The translations under genes and the position numbers were made by a program. A stretch of 64,000 nucleotides of DNA from Apostichopus japonicus (taxonomy: Eukaryota; Echinodermata; Holothuroidea; Aspidochirotida; Stichopodidae), in assembly GCF_037975245.1 (NCBI RefSeq), contig NC_092577.1, positions 35,210,898 through 35,274,897 on the forward strand, written 5' to 3'. Below, piece by piece: positions 48,601 to 56,532 of the stretch. Numbering within the stretch: position 1 is the first letter of the stretch; every line of letters starts with the position of its first letter. The notes beneath the pieces were generated by a model that worked only from the letters and a program-made list of their open reading frames with translations, was not told where the DNA came from and searched no databases.

Positions 48601-51351
48601 ATCCTGCCCTGACAAGTTTTTTCCATGAAGAAAGAAAGGAACAAATTCATGGAACAGGAGGAAGCTGAGATCTATCAATAGATGGAACTTTGAGCTGAAA
48701 TTTAAAAATTCTTTGAAACAAAAAAACAATAAAAAAAAACTTTTTAAGTGAGAGGCTGTTTTTTATTAAGATGTCAAAGTGGCACTCTGAAGTGTAATTA
48801 GTTGTCTTCTTTTTCTAAAAAAAAAAATGGATTCATCAAATTCTTTTTTTTCTTTCTTGAAGGCTAAAACGAAAAAAATGATATCTAACCGTTGTTGAAA
48901 TCTCAATTCAAGAGTTTGGATGAAAGCTCTGCTTTATTATGTGAGATAACAGTCGGCTGTTGTACCATATTTTAGTTTTCACATTTCATCGTTCATCGTT
49001 TTCATTTTATTTCATGAGTACTTTTTGTAACCAGCAGTTATAGAAAAGGAGTTCAAATGGGGGAGGGGGGATGGAATGAGGGGTTCATGGGGGTTGTGGA
49101 GTGGTTTTGTGTAATGCCAGTCAATTCTGAGTTTCACTCACAGGAACCTGAAAAGAATGGTAGTCAGGGGAAAATTTGTCTATGGTTTATGAAAGAGGAA
49201 TGTATTCTAATGATTCTGGTGAAATTTCCTTTAAAATTTATTCTTTTGACAAAAGAAGAGAGAGAACCGGGGAAGGGGAGAGAAAAGGATGAGAGAGAGG
49301 TGGAGGGAGAGACAGGGAAGAGATGGGGAGGGGGGTAGAGAGGAGAGGGATGAGAGGGGGTAGAGAGGAGACTAATGAATTACATATCCCTTTACAACTG
49401 TAAAATACTTACTCTGTGTTTTTTTTTCATATATCTACAGGACCTGAGTGCTAGGTTTGGTCACTACGATGTTATCGAAACCGATGCAGTACTAAGTTTA
49501 GATGAGAACGCAAAGCTCTCAAAAGATGAGGTGAGAACGTCTCTTCTTAGACTCATCAAATTAGCCAGATGCATTTTGAAATGTTTTGTACATGGAAATA
49601 AGTCATCATGTCCAATTTGTCTTTTTTTTCCCCTCAAATTCAAGTGTTGAAAGTCTTAGACAGAAAATAAGAGATTGGAAAGTTTTACTAGGGCATCGTC
49701 CATCTACTGTATATGTTGAAATAACATATCACAGCTAGGCCTGATATATCTGTTGAAATAACATATCACAGGTAGGCTTGACATATATGTTGAAATAACA
49801 TATCACAGGTAGGCCTGATATATATGTTGAAATAACATATCACAGGTAGGTCTGGCTTATGTACAAACTCATCCTTTGTAGGGTTCCGCCAGCAGCATTC
49901 CCAGGGTTCTGAACCACCCTGCCCCTAAACCAAGTCTTCATATTCGAGCACATATCTCCTCTCCCTATCCATTTGTAATCTGTGTTATGTTTTCCTCTCT
50001 TATTCTCTTTGTTTCAGATTGACTTTGCGTTTGCTGTCTGGCAGACGTTCCCCGACAGATTGGTTGGTTTCCCGGCTAGGTCTCATTACTGGGACGAAGC
50101 TAACGAACAATGGGGATACTCCTCTAAGTGGACTAATGAATATTCAATAGTTCTCACAGGCGCTGCCTTTTACCACAAGTAAGTCGAGCAATGTCCCACC
50201 CTCATGATTAATATGTTAGTCTTAAAGGAAACGCACTCCCAACCATCATTATATCTTTATATGACAGAGAACTTGGTGAAAAACAAGCCTCTAACAGTTT
50301 TCTTGCTTTTGAGGTTACAGTATGTGAGGAACATTTGCAACTATTTCAAATAGCCATTACAGCAATTTCTGTGTCAACTTCAGGCATGTTTTGTTATTTG
50401 CAGTTCTGTATTATCATGGTTTGAAAATTGATTTCTACATTGTACATTGCAACTACAGTATTACCTCTTTTACCTCAGCAAATCATTTTGAGGTTCTCCT
50501 CAAGGTCGGTTGTTGAGCTTATTAAATAATATTTTGATATTATCCTCAGTTGAAAAGAGATTGTGGTACCTTGCTGTCGTAGGTGACCTTGAGATTGAGG
50601 TTTCCTGAGGTATGGCTGTTGCACATGTATGACCTTGAGATTGAGGTTGGTTGAGGTATTACTGTCGTACATGTATGACCTTGAGATTGAGGTTTGTTGA
50701 GGTATTACTGTCGTACATGTATGACCTTGAGATTGAGGTTGGTTGAGGTATAGCTTCTGTACATGAATGAGATTGAGGTTGGCTGAGGTATTACTGTTGC
50801 ACTACAACATCCTATGATAAGAAATATTCCACTAGTTTGTACAATCTGTTGAGATCAGAATCCACTGTTAATCGTATTCTGGCTATTTGCACTAGACAGG
50901 CACTGTTTTGTGGCTGGCCAATTGATGTTTCGGAGGTATTCTGTAGGTAACTTTACTCTCCTCTCTCTACCTCAACAGATACTACAACTATCTTTATACA
51001 AACCATTTGCCTCAAGTGCTACGGGATCAGGTGAACTCTGCCAGTAACTGCGACGACCTTCTGATGAATTACCTCATCGCCGACGTAACGCACATGCCCC
51101 CGATTAAAGTCACCCAGAAGAAGCAGTACCACGAGATGATGATGGGACAGGACGGTACCCAAGTCCGGGAGGTGGAGAACTTCCAACAGAGACAGAAGTG
51201 CATGCAGGACTTTTCGCAAGTCTTCGGGTACATGCCACTGATGCGATCGAAAATGCGACTCGATCCGTTACTCTTCAAAGACCAAGTGTCTATGCTAAGG
51301 AAACGCTACCGACAAATCGAACTCATCAATCCGAAGCCGAGGAGTTTATAA
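27454..51351 (+). CDS. EXT1: Exostosin-1 (EXT1), 3' part: seven coding exons to the stop codon
   Basis: EXT1 is a Golgi/ER type II membrane glycosyltransferase that, with EXT2, builds the alternating GlcA-GlcNAc chain of heparan sulfate. Exons 27454-27655, 37523-37642, 40243-40494, 42338-42433, 49441-49530, 50018-50178 and 50979-51351 have GT-AG borders and join in frame to about 431 residues. These align along their length with vertebrate EXT1 from about residue 321 to the C terminus. Exons 1-2 complete the GT47 exostosin domain ([13 protein letters not shown] block), and exon 3 onward forms the GT64 domain ([29 protein letters not shown] and [12 protein letters not shown] blocks). The N-terminal anchor and most of GT47 lie upstream of the window. 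Exon lengths 202, 120, 252, 96, 90 and 161 equal human exons 2+3, 4, 5+6, 7, 8 and 9 as I recall them. Introns range from about 0.5 to 9.9 kb. Confidence 0.95.
27722..27799 (+). repeat. Dispersed family A, copy 3 (interrupted)
   Basis: It matches family A from TTTAGTTACTAGCTTATCTG through AGTGAATGGTAACCTTTT, then stops exactly where the small TIR element begins at 27800. This suggests the younger element inserted into the repeat. Confidence 0.6.
27800..28174. mobile_element. Small TIR element (~375 bp, MITE-like)
   Basis: The left end begins CAGCGGAGC and carries GTCAGAGGGGGCG about 20 bases in. The right end, read inverted, begins CAGTGGCGGAGC and carries the same GTCAGAGGGGGCG at the same spacing. 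No clear target duplication is visible (AACCTTTT on the left, CTTAGCGA on the right), so the boundaries are tentative. There is no coding capacity. Confidence 0.55.
28894..28906. promoter_or_regulatory. Perfect RFX-type X-box palindrome
   Basis: GTTGCTAGGCAAC is a palindromic match to the binding consensus of RFX transcription factors. It lies in an EXT1 intron within a stretch lacking obvious repeats. Function is inferred from the motif only. Confidence 0.4.
29641..29941 (+). repeat. ~300-bp interspersed repeat B, copy 1 (inverted partner at 54601-54904)
   Basis: From AAGACTCGCGCA to AACGGAAAGTTA this segment matches the reverse complement of 54601-54904 at an estimated nearly 90 percent by eye. 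Shared blocks include GAATGAGGTGTAACAGAAGT, CACCATCGATCCCAGAAAAT, CTACCGTCGGTAATTA and GATAACAAGGTATCACGTTT. It has no tRNA boxes. CTTAAAG and CTTTAAG lie at the two borders of this copy and may be remnants of terminal inverted repeats. Confidence 0.85.
30455..30695. repeat. ~117-bp tandem duplication
   Basis: Two copies share TCACACTC.TTGTCTT, ATCTCGAGCT, a C-rich run, AAAGGATGAT.ACGATC, TGGGGTAAGATC and CTGAGTGC.AGAGCTTTC. The start of a third copy (CTTTCACACC) follows. Confidence 0.88.
30828..31162. repeat. ~158-bp tandem duplication
   Basis: Units starting TTTCATTTTC.AGCAATCTA at 30828 and 30986 both contain TGATGTGACTGCC, ATATGAAATATAT.GCATCC, GACAATGGTTTACGAATAA (one base different in copy 2) and GGAATGTTTAACATTTAGAT. 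The second copy carries an extra ATACTGTTTAT insertion. Confidence 0.92.
31432..31520 (+). repeat. Dispersed family A, divergent copy 4
   Basis: Recognisable blocks are CACTTTACTCCTCCCTCAC, TTGGTAACATTTAAGCACTG and CCCCCCTATAG, in family order. The middle is diverged. Confidence 0.45.
33950..34170 (+). repeat. GGTCAAAGGTCA-type interspersed repeat, copy 1
   Basis: It holds imperfect repeats of a unit with ATAACTCAAAAAGT(T/A)TAT, a TTGGTGAGT or similar phrase, GAACCCTGTTGAATTTGG and GAGGTCAAAGGTCA. A related copy is at 35553-35715. It includes a perfect direct repeat AGGTCA-A-AGGTCA at 34088-34100. Confidence 0.6.
34108..34460 (-). pseudogene. LINE endonuclease remnant (C-terminal part)
   Basis: Read on the - strand, an open frame contains IIVAGDFNF (GDFN at about 34339-34350) and [17 protein letters not shown] (about 34192-34239). 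These are signature motifs of the apurinic-type endonuclease of L1/Tx1-like LINE retrotransposons, in which the GDFN Asp and Asn are catalytic. Upstream, PNVDT is present but in a shifted frame. Nothing of the reverse transcriptase follows, so the copy is dead. Its start overlaps, as a duplicate, the fragment at 34625-35010. Confidence 0.8.
34461..34620 (+). repeat. Dispersed family A, copy 5, lying between two LINE fragments
   Basis: A well-preserved copy with CTAGCTTACCTGTCTCCTCA, CACCAGTTCTACCGTGC, TCCATGGTAACCC, TTTAACACTGTGCACCCTCC and CATGACCAGC. LINE-derived sequence flanks it on both sides, and about 55 bp of LINE sequence is present on both flanks (about 34408-34461 and 34669-34728). 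Confidence 0.75.
34625..35010 (-). pseudogene. LINE endonuclease remnant (N-terminal part)
   Basis: On the - strand, with frame changes, it reads RLISFNAR near 34970-34996, then HKPDICFII, then SSRGVCIL. These are followed by [13 protein letters not shown] (about 34730-34768) and [11 protein letters not shown] (about 34660-34692). They are the successive N-terminal blocks of a LINE endonuclease. Multiple frameshifts and stops show it is inactive. The element belongs to an L1/Tx1-like lineage by motif, but the clade cannot be fixed. Confidence 0.72.
35553..35715 (+). repeat. GGTCAAAGGTCA-type interspersed repeat, copy 2
   Basis: It shares ATAACTCAAAAAGTATGTTT, TGGTGAGTGCATGAACCCTA, AGAGGTCAAAGGTCA and GTCAAAGTCTGAAAACC with 33950-34170. 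It carries a perfect AGGTCA-A-AGGTCA (35642-35654) partly overlapping a CACGTG E-box (35653-35658). Confidence 0.65.
35763..35870 (+). repeat. Dispersed family A, copy 6
   Basis: Contains TTTACTCCCTCCTGACCTGT, CTCCCCACAGCCTAAGCACC, TCTACCGTGCCTAGAATG, GTAACCTTTTAACACTGC and CCCCTATGACTGG in family order. Confidence 0.75.
36230..36267. other. Perfect 12-bp inverted repeat (hairpin)
   Basis: CATGATGGGTAA and TTACCCATCATG flank a 14-base loop. There is no T-run or gene end nearby. It may be a footprint of a TIR element or a protein-binding palindrome. Confidence 0.85.
36905..36945 (-). other. Hammerhead-ribozyme-like motif of an interspersed element
   Basis: On the - strand the order is CTCAAGA, a perfect stem (GATCCT-AACA-AGGATC, sharing one base), then GAAAC and GTCAGG. 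The hammerhead core is CUGANGA, stem II, GAAA, so one core base (G to C) differs. The GACGTTTCGATCC plus GGATCTTCTT phrase looks like a piece of an interspersed element, perhaps Penelope-like. Function is not claimed. Confidence 0.3.
37127..37265 (+). repeat. Dispersed family A, copy 7
   Basis: Contains TTTACTTTGCTTCCTTACC, CTGTCTTCTCACAGCC, AGAGTGAATGGGTAACC, TTTTAAAAATGTGCACCC and TCTATGACC. It ends TCTCCTCATTTCTACCAGC, matching the 3' border of the copy at 40047. Confidence 0.75.
37523..37642 (+). CDS. EXT1: EXT1 exon (120 bp)
   Basis: Forty complete codons, phase 0 at both ends, after acceptor TTCCAG and before donor GTAACG. It encodes the helical segment ending the GT47 domain: VPSIVRSVG, then [18 protein letters not shown] and IILTTLE, where vertebrate EXT1 has RQQTQFLWEAYFSSVEK and IVLTTLE. 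The length equals human exon 4. Confidence 0.96.
37810..38180. repeat. ~20-bp degenerate minisatellite
   Basis: About 17 imperfect units close to TTGAGTTAGATTGCCTGATG lie in tandem, with variation mainly at the AGATT/ATATT and CCTG/CCAG positions. Confidence 0.92.
40047..40192 (+). repeat. Dispersed family A, copy 8 (one of the most complete)
   Basis: It runs TTTACTTCGCTCCTCGC, TTACCTGTCTCCCCACAACC, TAGCACCCTCATTCTACTGC, GCCTAGAATGTCC, TGGTAACCTTTTAACACTG, TGCACCCTCTATGACTGGC, then TCCGGTCACCGCCC and TTCTCATTCTACCA. It ends about 50 bases before the next EXT1 exon. Confidence 0.8.
40243..40494 (+). CDS. EXT1: EXT1 exon linking GT47 to GT64
   Basis: Eighty-four complete codons after acceptor TTTTTCAG and before donor GTAGTA. 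The first half is the less conserved linker, with WNHPPGGLL aligning to the vertebrate WNKHPGGLF block. [11 protein letters not shown] begins the GT64 domain, where vertebrates have KFTAVIHAVTP. The 252-bp length equals human exons 5 and 6 combined, so a second vertebrate intron is absent here. Confidence 0.95.
40495..42337 (+). other. EXT1 intron (1.84 kb) with SINE
   Basis: Contains the tRNA-derived SINE close to the donor, G-rich runs near 40998-41030 and 41881, and otherwise unique AT-rich sequence. Confidence 0.85.
40578..40892 (+). mobile_element. tRNA-derived SINE, near full length
   Basis: The 5' part is tRNA-like: TGGCCAATTGGCTAAGGCAT resembles a pol III A box, and GGTTCGATTCC at 40632-40642 is a consensus B box. 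A central body of about 170 bp follows, then a tail with AAAGCGCTTTGAGACC, AAAGCGCTATATAAAATGC and ATT triplets. Such tails are shared with partner LINEs. The flanks TTACTATTTG (before) and TTATTATTTG (after) may be target duplications. It lies sense to EXT1. Confidence 0.85.
42338..42433 (+). CDS. EXT1: EXT1 exon (96 bp), GT64 domain
   Basis: Thirty-two complete codons after acceptor TGTAG and before donor [26 protein letters not shown] aligns with the vertebrate IIVLWNCDKPLP...RWP block, and [10 protein letters not shown] with PVVVIEGESK. The exon length equals human exon 7. Confidence 0.95.
46678..46775 (+). repeat. Dispersed family A, copy 9 (3' truncated)
   Basis: Contains TTTACTTCGCTCCTCGC, TTACCTGTCTCCCCACAACC, TTAGCACCCTTGTTCTACCC and CTAGAATGTCCTGGTAACC, followed by a short TTTTAACC duplication in place of the rest of the family. 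Confidence 0.75.
47490..48022. repeat. 133-bp tandem repeat, four near-identical copies
   Basis: The units share TTAACTATAGAGATAATTAA or its CTAACT variant, CAGTTGTGTAAA, ACAAAGGATAAATAATAAC or its GATAAAGG variant, ATAAATAAATATATAAATA and TATAAAATGA. Offsets between copies are 132-133 bp. Very few differences separate the copies, so the array is young. Confidence 0.96.
49441..49530 (+). CDS. EXT1: EXT1 exon (90 bp) with the DXD-equivalent motif
   Basis: Thirty complete codons after acceptor ATCTACAG and before donor GTGAGA. It includes [19 protein letters not shown], aligning with vertebrate [14 protein letters not shown]. The acidic cluster that in GT64 enzymes binds the nucleotide-sugar metal reads Asp-Glu-Asn here and Asp-Glu-Asp in vertebrate EXT1. 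The length equals human exon 8. Confidence 0.95.
49714..49858. repeat. 37-bp tandem repeat, four copies
   Basis: Units of 37 bp begin TGTTGAAATAACATATCACA and end with GGCCTGATATATA or variants, in the short intron between two EXT1 exons. Confidence 0.94.
50018..50178 (+). CDS. EXT1: EXT1 exon (161 bp), GT64 core
   Basis: It starts phase 0 after TTTCAG and ends two bases into a Lys codon before GTAAGT. It encodes [20 protein letters not shown], the RSHYWD block, [20 protein letters not shown] and YHK, almost residue for residue the vertebrate GT64 core. Length and terminal phase equal human exon 9. Confidence 0.97.
50560..50800. repeat. 46-bp tandem repeat, about five copies
   Basis: The units contain ACATGTATGACCTTGAGATT, GAGGTTGGTTGAGGTATTAC and TGTCGT. 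They lie in the last EXT1 intron, ending about 180 bp before the terminal exon. The first and last copies are degenerate. Confidence 0.93.
50979..51351 (+). CDS. EXT1: EXT1 terminal coding exon with stop
   Basis: The exon starts with one base completing the Lys codon after CTCAACAG and ends with TAA at 51349-51351. It encodes [59 protein letters not shown] and a short tail ending NPKPRSL. It corresponds to human exons 10 and 11 together, a third intron difference. CpG and GC content are clearly higher than in flanking introns, as expected for coding sequence. Confidence 0.96.
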
Positions 51352-53929
51352 CCCAACGCTCCGAGTTAGAGTCAGTTGCTGCCGTCCAACATTCTCGTGT
51401 GTTTAAGTATTATTTTTTTTCTCCATCTTGTTATATTTTTGTTGTTATTTTTTTTGCTTGTAGCATGTATAATAATTGTGATACCCTTTTTATGCATAGC
51501 AACGACAAAGTACTGTTAATGTGTGATTGGAGGATTGCAGAGTTTTATCGAATACATTCTGTGGTACCAAAAGCCAGATTATCTGTAAAAAGAAAAGAGT
51601 GTTTCTTGTTTCTGAGCCAAGCTGTGAATATGGAGTAATATTTTTTGATACCAGAATTGTGTTGTTTTTTTGTGTTTTTTAAAATATTTTTGTGTGTTAA
51701 ATAATTGATCATTGAAAACTATATTTGTGAACCAGATGAAAAAAGTTATTCATCTTAATTTTTTGAAATAACCTTCAATAATTTGTAATTTTAAGGGGCG
51801 AAAAACAAAAACAATAATCTTTTTTTTAATTTTTATTATTAAGATTAAGGTTACAGATGTATCTGTTGAAAGCAAGTATTTACGTACAAAAATTGTCTAC
51901 ATTTTTGTTTTGGTTGACTAATGGCTTGACTTGACTTTTGGCTTGTTACATACACACGTCTGTGAAAACCTCTGTTGAGAATTTTTTAAATTTATTTGTG
52001 TGTAAAAACAAACATTTAATACTATATTGTCAAAGTGTTAAAGATTTCAATCATCTTAATCTGTCTAAATGTATATGCTGGATACAGAATTACCTTACCT
52101 TGAGCAATGTACATTACACCAGTATAGAAATATAAGTTGGTTTCGTTTCTTTAGACCCCCCAATGTGTAACAGTAACAAAGGAACGAAACATTGTCCGAT
52201 CCTTAACGACTCTTGTCACAGTGTTTGGACTTATCCTGTGAAGAAAACATTGATCTGTCAGTTATGGCTAGCTGTCAGTGCATATTGTCATGGTAACAAG
52301 GCTCAAATTTCAACCAATGATTGATTGTCAAGCAATGATTAATTGCTGGCAAGCTGTCAGTATCCAGAAGGTCTGCGATAAACTGCTGAACTTTTGACAC
52401 ACCAAACATCTTGAAAACACTGGAAAACTGTAACAATAGTCCTACATCTATCAAGGATGGGTACTAGATATGATAGAAAATATATCTTCCATTTGAAATT
52501 GATACTACATGTAAGATGTAACGGTCTGTGACACTTAGGGAGAAATTTCTGAAGGACAAACTGAAGGAGAGAAACAAACATAAATACTGCTGAGAAGGAA
52601 CAACCTTTTTCTATGACTGGTTATCCACCCGCACAGGTTATGTAATCCAAAACTCAGCCATCTCATGCTGGCAGTTGTTGGTAATGGATAAGGGGGAGGG
52701 TGGGGGGAGGGGGCTGGCAAACATGGTCCAATTTACCTTTGAGGTTTGAAAAATGCAACTTTTATATTTCAAATGACGCTTACAGGAAAGTAAAGAGCGT
52801 ATTTGTTTATCAAGAAGAAAAAAAGGGAGGTTGGGGTAACGGTTGGCGATGGTGCTTTCATTGGAATAATAGATAATAATAATCATGTTTTTAGTTTTAT
52901 TTTGCTTTTCTTCTGCTCAGGGTGAGAAGCTACGTTTGCTGCCAGCTTTTCTGCCCTGTATTGCTAATCCTTGCCACTTAACAAAACTGTGTTGCTTATC
53001 ATTGTATCTTCTTCTACTCTCTCTCTCAATTGAGCCGAGTTAAAAATGATTTGTTTTCCATCCACGGTCAACAATGTCAAGTCTTGTTAATTCGATTCTT
53101 CATATATTGCAGTTGAAGCTATTTTGACTTTAACATTTCTATGGCAGTGTGTCTGATGAGAGACATTTGCATTTTCAGAAGAGAGTAATAATGTGAAATG
53201 CAGCCGCCCACTGTTCTTTTGTCTCCATCCACTCCTCGCTAGTCCACCCCCATGATCCCCAGATTCCCTCCTCAATCACCTTCTGATGATAACCTCTTTG
53301 TCTGAAACTCTTTGTTTGGTCCAAGCCACCTTCTGACCCCACAAGAACCCCTCTGATCTTGTTTCAACTTGAATCGGAATAGAAATATTTTGAACGAAAG
53401 TAGCATTATAATCTATAAGTAAAAAGGACTAAATTTATTACCTAAAATTCTGGATTATTCAGTAAAAATGTCTCAGTGGTCTTCTGCCAGTTGCAAAGAA
53501 GATTTTAAGTCCTTCTGGTTTGGTAATATTTTCATTTTACTAAATATGTTTGGTTTCCAAGCAGTTTTACAAGTCAGACAATCATAAGATAACATTTGTA
53601 TGCATTCTTTATAACTGCGGTGTAATTATGTACTTAAAAAAGATATATTACTTTGAAGTTTTTTAAAATTGAAAAAATATCTTGGGAGTCTTTTAATGAT
53701 TTGTACGTTATTTGGCATTATTTGAATTATTTGGTTGCTAAGTATAACAAAGTATATGCATTGGAACTTTTGTGTTTATTAGTAAAAAACAAATATAAAT
53801 TCAATTATGCAAAAAATACCTGTGAAGGGAAAAAACCCCAGAAATACATGTATGTAGAATGATCATGTTTCTGTATTTTATTTTGTGAAAATAATGTACT
53901 TGCTCACATTGCAATGTACTTTTCTTTTT

Positions 53930-54228
53930 TTTTTTTTTTTTTTTTGTATCTTATGTTTTTTATGGAGGTACAAAAATGTGGTCATTTACGTTCAAACTTG
54001 AAGGTTTCTACTGCCAAGTTTATCAAAACATTGATAAGTTGATACCTCTTAACTATTTTGAAATGGTTCTCAGAGATTTTTTTTTTTTTTTTGTATCTTA
54101 TGTTTTTTATGGAGGTACAAAAATGTGGTCATTTACGTTCAAACTTGAAGGTTTCTACTGCCAAGTTTATCAAAACATTGATAAGTTGATACCTCTTAAT
54201 TATTTTGAAATGGTTCTCAGAGATTTGC
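53930..54228. repeat. 147-bp tandem duplication
   Basis: Two almost identical copies start with a T-run and GTATCTTATGTTTTTTATGG, with anchors at 53946 and 54093. They end CTCAGAGATT. As 147 is a multiple of three, an open frame runs through both copies, which explains a duplicated hypothetical peptide without implying a gene. Confidence 0.95.
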
Positions 54229-54600
54229 TACCTCCCATAAATTACTTTTGGAAATATTAGTAATTACAAACAGCTCAAAGTTTTGGTCCCAAAACAGGTT
54301 ATCTTAGAAAGCGGTGGTCTGCAAACTATGGCAGCCCTGGTCGCAGGATTATTTCGAACTGTCCGAAAATGTATCTAGTTTGTAAGGGCTTGTTGAAGAA
54401 GATCCACTAGGATGTGACGTGTTTTGTTATTAAACATTTATTTCATAGTTCAAGGTTGCTTGCTTGCCTTTTATGCATCAGTTCCAAGGGTGGGGATCTG
54501 GTGGGGGGGTGACTCAGTTCCTTGTAGAAGATCCTGGGTTTGTTGGCCTTAAAGGCATTGAAGACTCGCCCCAAACCGCATGGGGCCATCTGAAAATGTT

Positions 54601-54904
54601 AACTTTCTGTTGCTTGCAAGTGACGTTTTGTTCGTGTCGCTACAAAATGCAGACAGTAATGAAACGTGATACCTTGTTATCTTTAGCTGGACCTGAGATG
54701 TCCATCGCTGTATTGTTTATACACTGTGCTGTGGGTATTGACCGTAGCTGTATGTACTGACTGTACAGCAATGTATAATTACCGACGGTAGTAAACTGTG
54801 TGTGTATTTTCTGGGATCGATGGTGGTGTTTAACACTTCTGTTACACCTCATTCAAAACTAGGTCAAATTACCGGCATTAGACGTTTCTTTATGCGCGAG
54901 TCTT
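54601..54904 (-). repeat. ~300-bp interspersed repeat B, copy 2 (inverted relative to 29641-29941)
   Basis: The reverse complement matches 29641-29941 throughout, including TCTAATGCCGGTAAT, TGACCTAGTTTTGAATGAGG (one base different in copy 1) and CAGCGATGGACATCTCAG. This copy lies between EXT1 and WDR35. Confidence 0.85.
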
Positions 54905-56289
54905 CACACCCTTTAAAGTTTGCTATAAACCATAAGGTCATAACTTACACAGTAAAGGACATGTGCTTAAATGTATATTCATATGTGGTATGAATATGCA
55001 TATGTGGTCTTTTAGTCTGTACAGGTCAATACAGGTCAAAGTGAAGTTGGTTTTTTAATTTGTCCATCAAAATCAATTGTTTGTCAAACACAAGAAGTAG
55101 ACAAATTAGTTGTCGTCATTACTTCTGTGACTCAACAATGTTAACATACTCATCTTAATATTGGCAGAGAATCCATTAAAAGCAGATTTCTGGCTTTCTG
55201 CTGAAAGATTTAATATAATATGTTAATTTTTTGTTTCTTAAATGCCACACCGTCATTATTCATCACCTTAGTGATTCATCAACCTGATATAGTTTTCATT
55301 TAAAATTAAGCATAATAAAAGAAGAAGATAAACAAAACTCAAAAAGGCTTGGAGTTACTAACGTTTTGTAATTAGTTACCATTGGGCTATAATTTGCTGT
55401 GACCCTGTTTTGATGAAAACAGGAGGCTTGCAATCATTGCATTTAGTCATTCCTATTATCAACAATTATTACTTCTAAAGAAAAAGTAAATTAGTAAAAA
55501 ACAAGAAATAAAAAAGAAATAAAAAGGGAACAAGAAAACCATGTAGTTTCCTGAAGTTATAAGGTCCTTTTTCAAACTTTTGTAAATGTAACTTGAAAAT
55601 GTTGAACCCTAGACTTCCATTCAGTCAATGATCCCATTAGGTATTTGCTACTCTTGACTTAAATGTTCCCCCGAGAGGGACACAAAATTACATCACTCAA
55701 GAGATATTTATTACTCTGATGGGAGTTAAAATATATTTGAAATCCCTGGTAACTTGGTTCCTTGGGGTCCATTTATTTGTCAATTTCTTTGTTTATACCC
55801 TAAATCTGATGAACGGGTGTTGATAAATATTTTGAGGAAATAAAATCGATTGAATTTTATTTTTTTTCCACCATTTATTTTCACTTATAGGAAGTAAACC
55901 TTTCAGTTGTCATCTAATATTCATTAAGCAATTTGCTCCCAAAATGTTTTTCCAGTTGGTTTTGATAGTTTAATCATCGGCTTTGAAATGACATTTTCAA
56001 TCCATTGTCTGTCAAGAAGGATGCTATAGTAGACAGTTTTTAGCCAATTTTAATTTAATAAGAAGGAATATTTGTTATCAACATTTTTTTTAATTGTGGG
56101 GTTGGGGAGGGGGGGGGGGGCATGTGGATTAAATTTCTTGAGAGAATTTGGCTTCAAAATCATTGTGTTCTTAGTTTGATGTATCACAGCCTGTGATCTG
56201 TGAAATTGAACAGTGTGATCAATCAAAGATGAAGTTTTTTGGTTTGACGTGAAATGTGCTATATCAATCAGGTATTTAAGTAATGTGCT

Positions 56290-56532
56290 TGGGGGAGGGT
56301 GAATGCCTGACTAGAGGGGGGAGGGTGAAGGCCTGACTAGAAGGGGGAGGGTGAATGCCTGACTAGAGGGGGGAGGGTAAAGGCCTGACTAGAGGGGGGA
56401 GAGTGAAGGCCTGACTAGGCAGGGTGAATGCCTGTCTTGAAGGGGAGGGTGAAGACCTGACTAGAGGGGGGGAGGGTGAAGACCAGACTAGAGGGTAGAG
56501 GTGAAGGCCTGACTAGATGGGGGAGGGTGAGG
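56290..56532. repeat. ~29-bp minisatellite
   Basis: About eight imperfect units of GGGGGAGGGTGAATGCCTGA plus CTAGA. Variants have GAAGGCC or GAAGACC in place of GAATGCC. Confidence 0.93.

Larger units (their letters stand above)
42434..49440 (+). other. EXT1 intron (7.0 kb)
   Basis: Contains a family A copy (46678-46775), the 133-bp tandem array (47490-48022), G-rich runs near 42199, 44041, 45576 and 49057, and a purine-rich stretch at 49250-49370 just before the acceptor. A 100-codon - strand frame at 42532-42834 is not recognised. Confidence 0.85.

Noticed and set aside
51198-51638. 146-codon + strand open frame overlapping the end of EXT1
   Set aside because: It is a different frame of the EXT1 terminal exon running on into the 3' UTR. 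The overlapping EXT1 frame is strongly conserved and accounts for the coding signal.
53976-54260. 94-codon frame with an internal 49-residue duplication
   Set aside because: Explained by the 147-bp tandem duplication. No homology or splice support.
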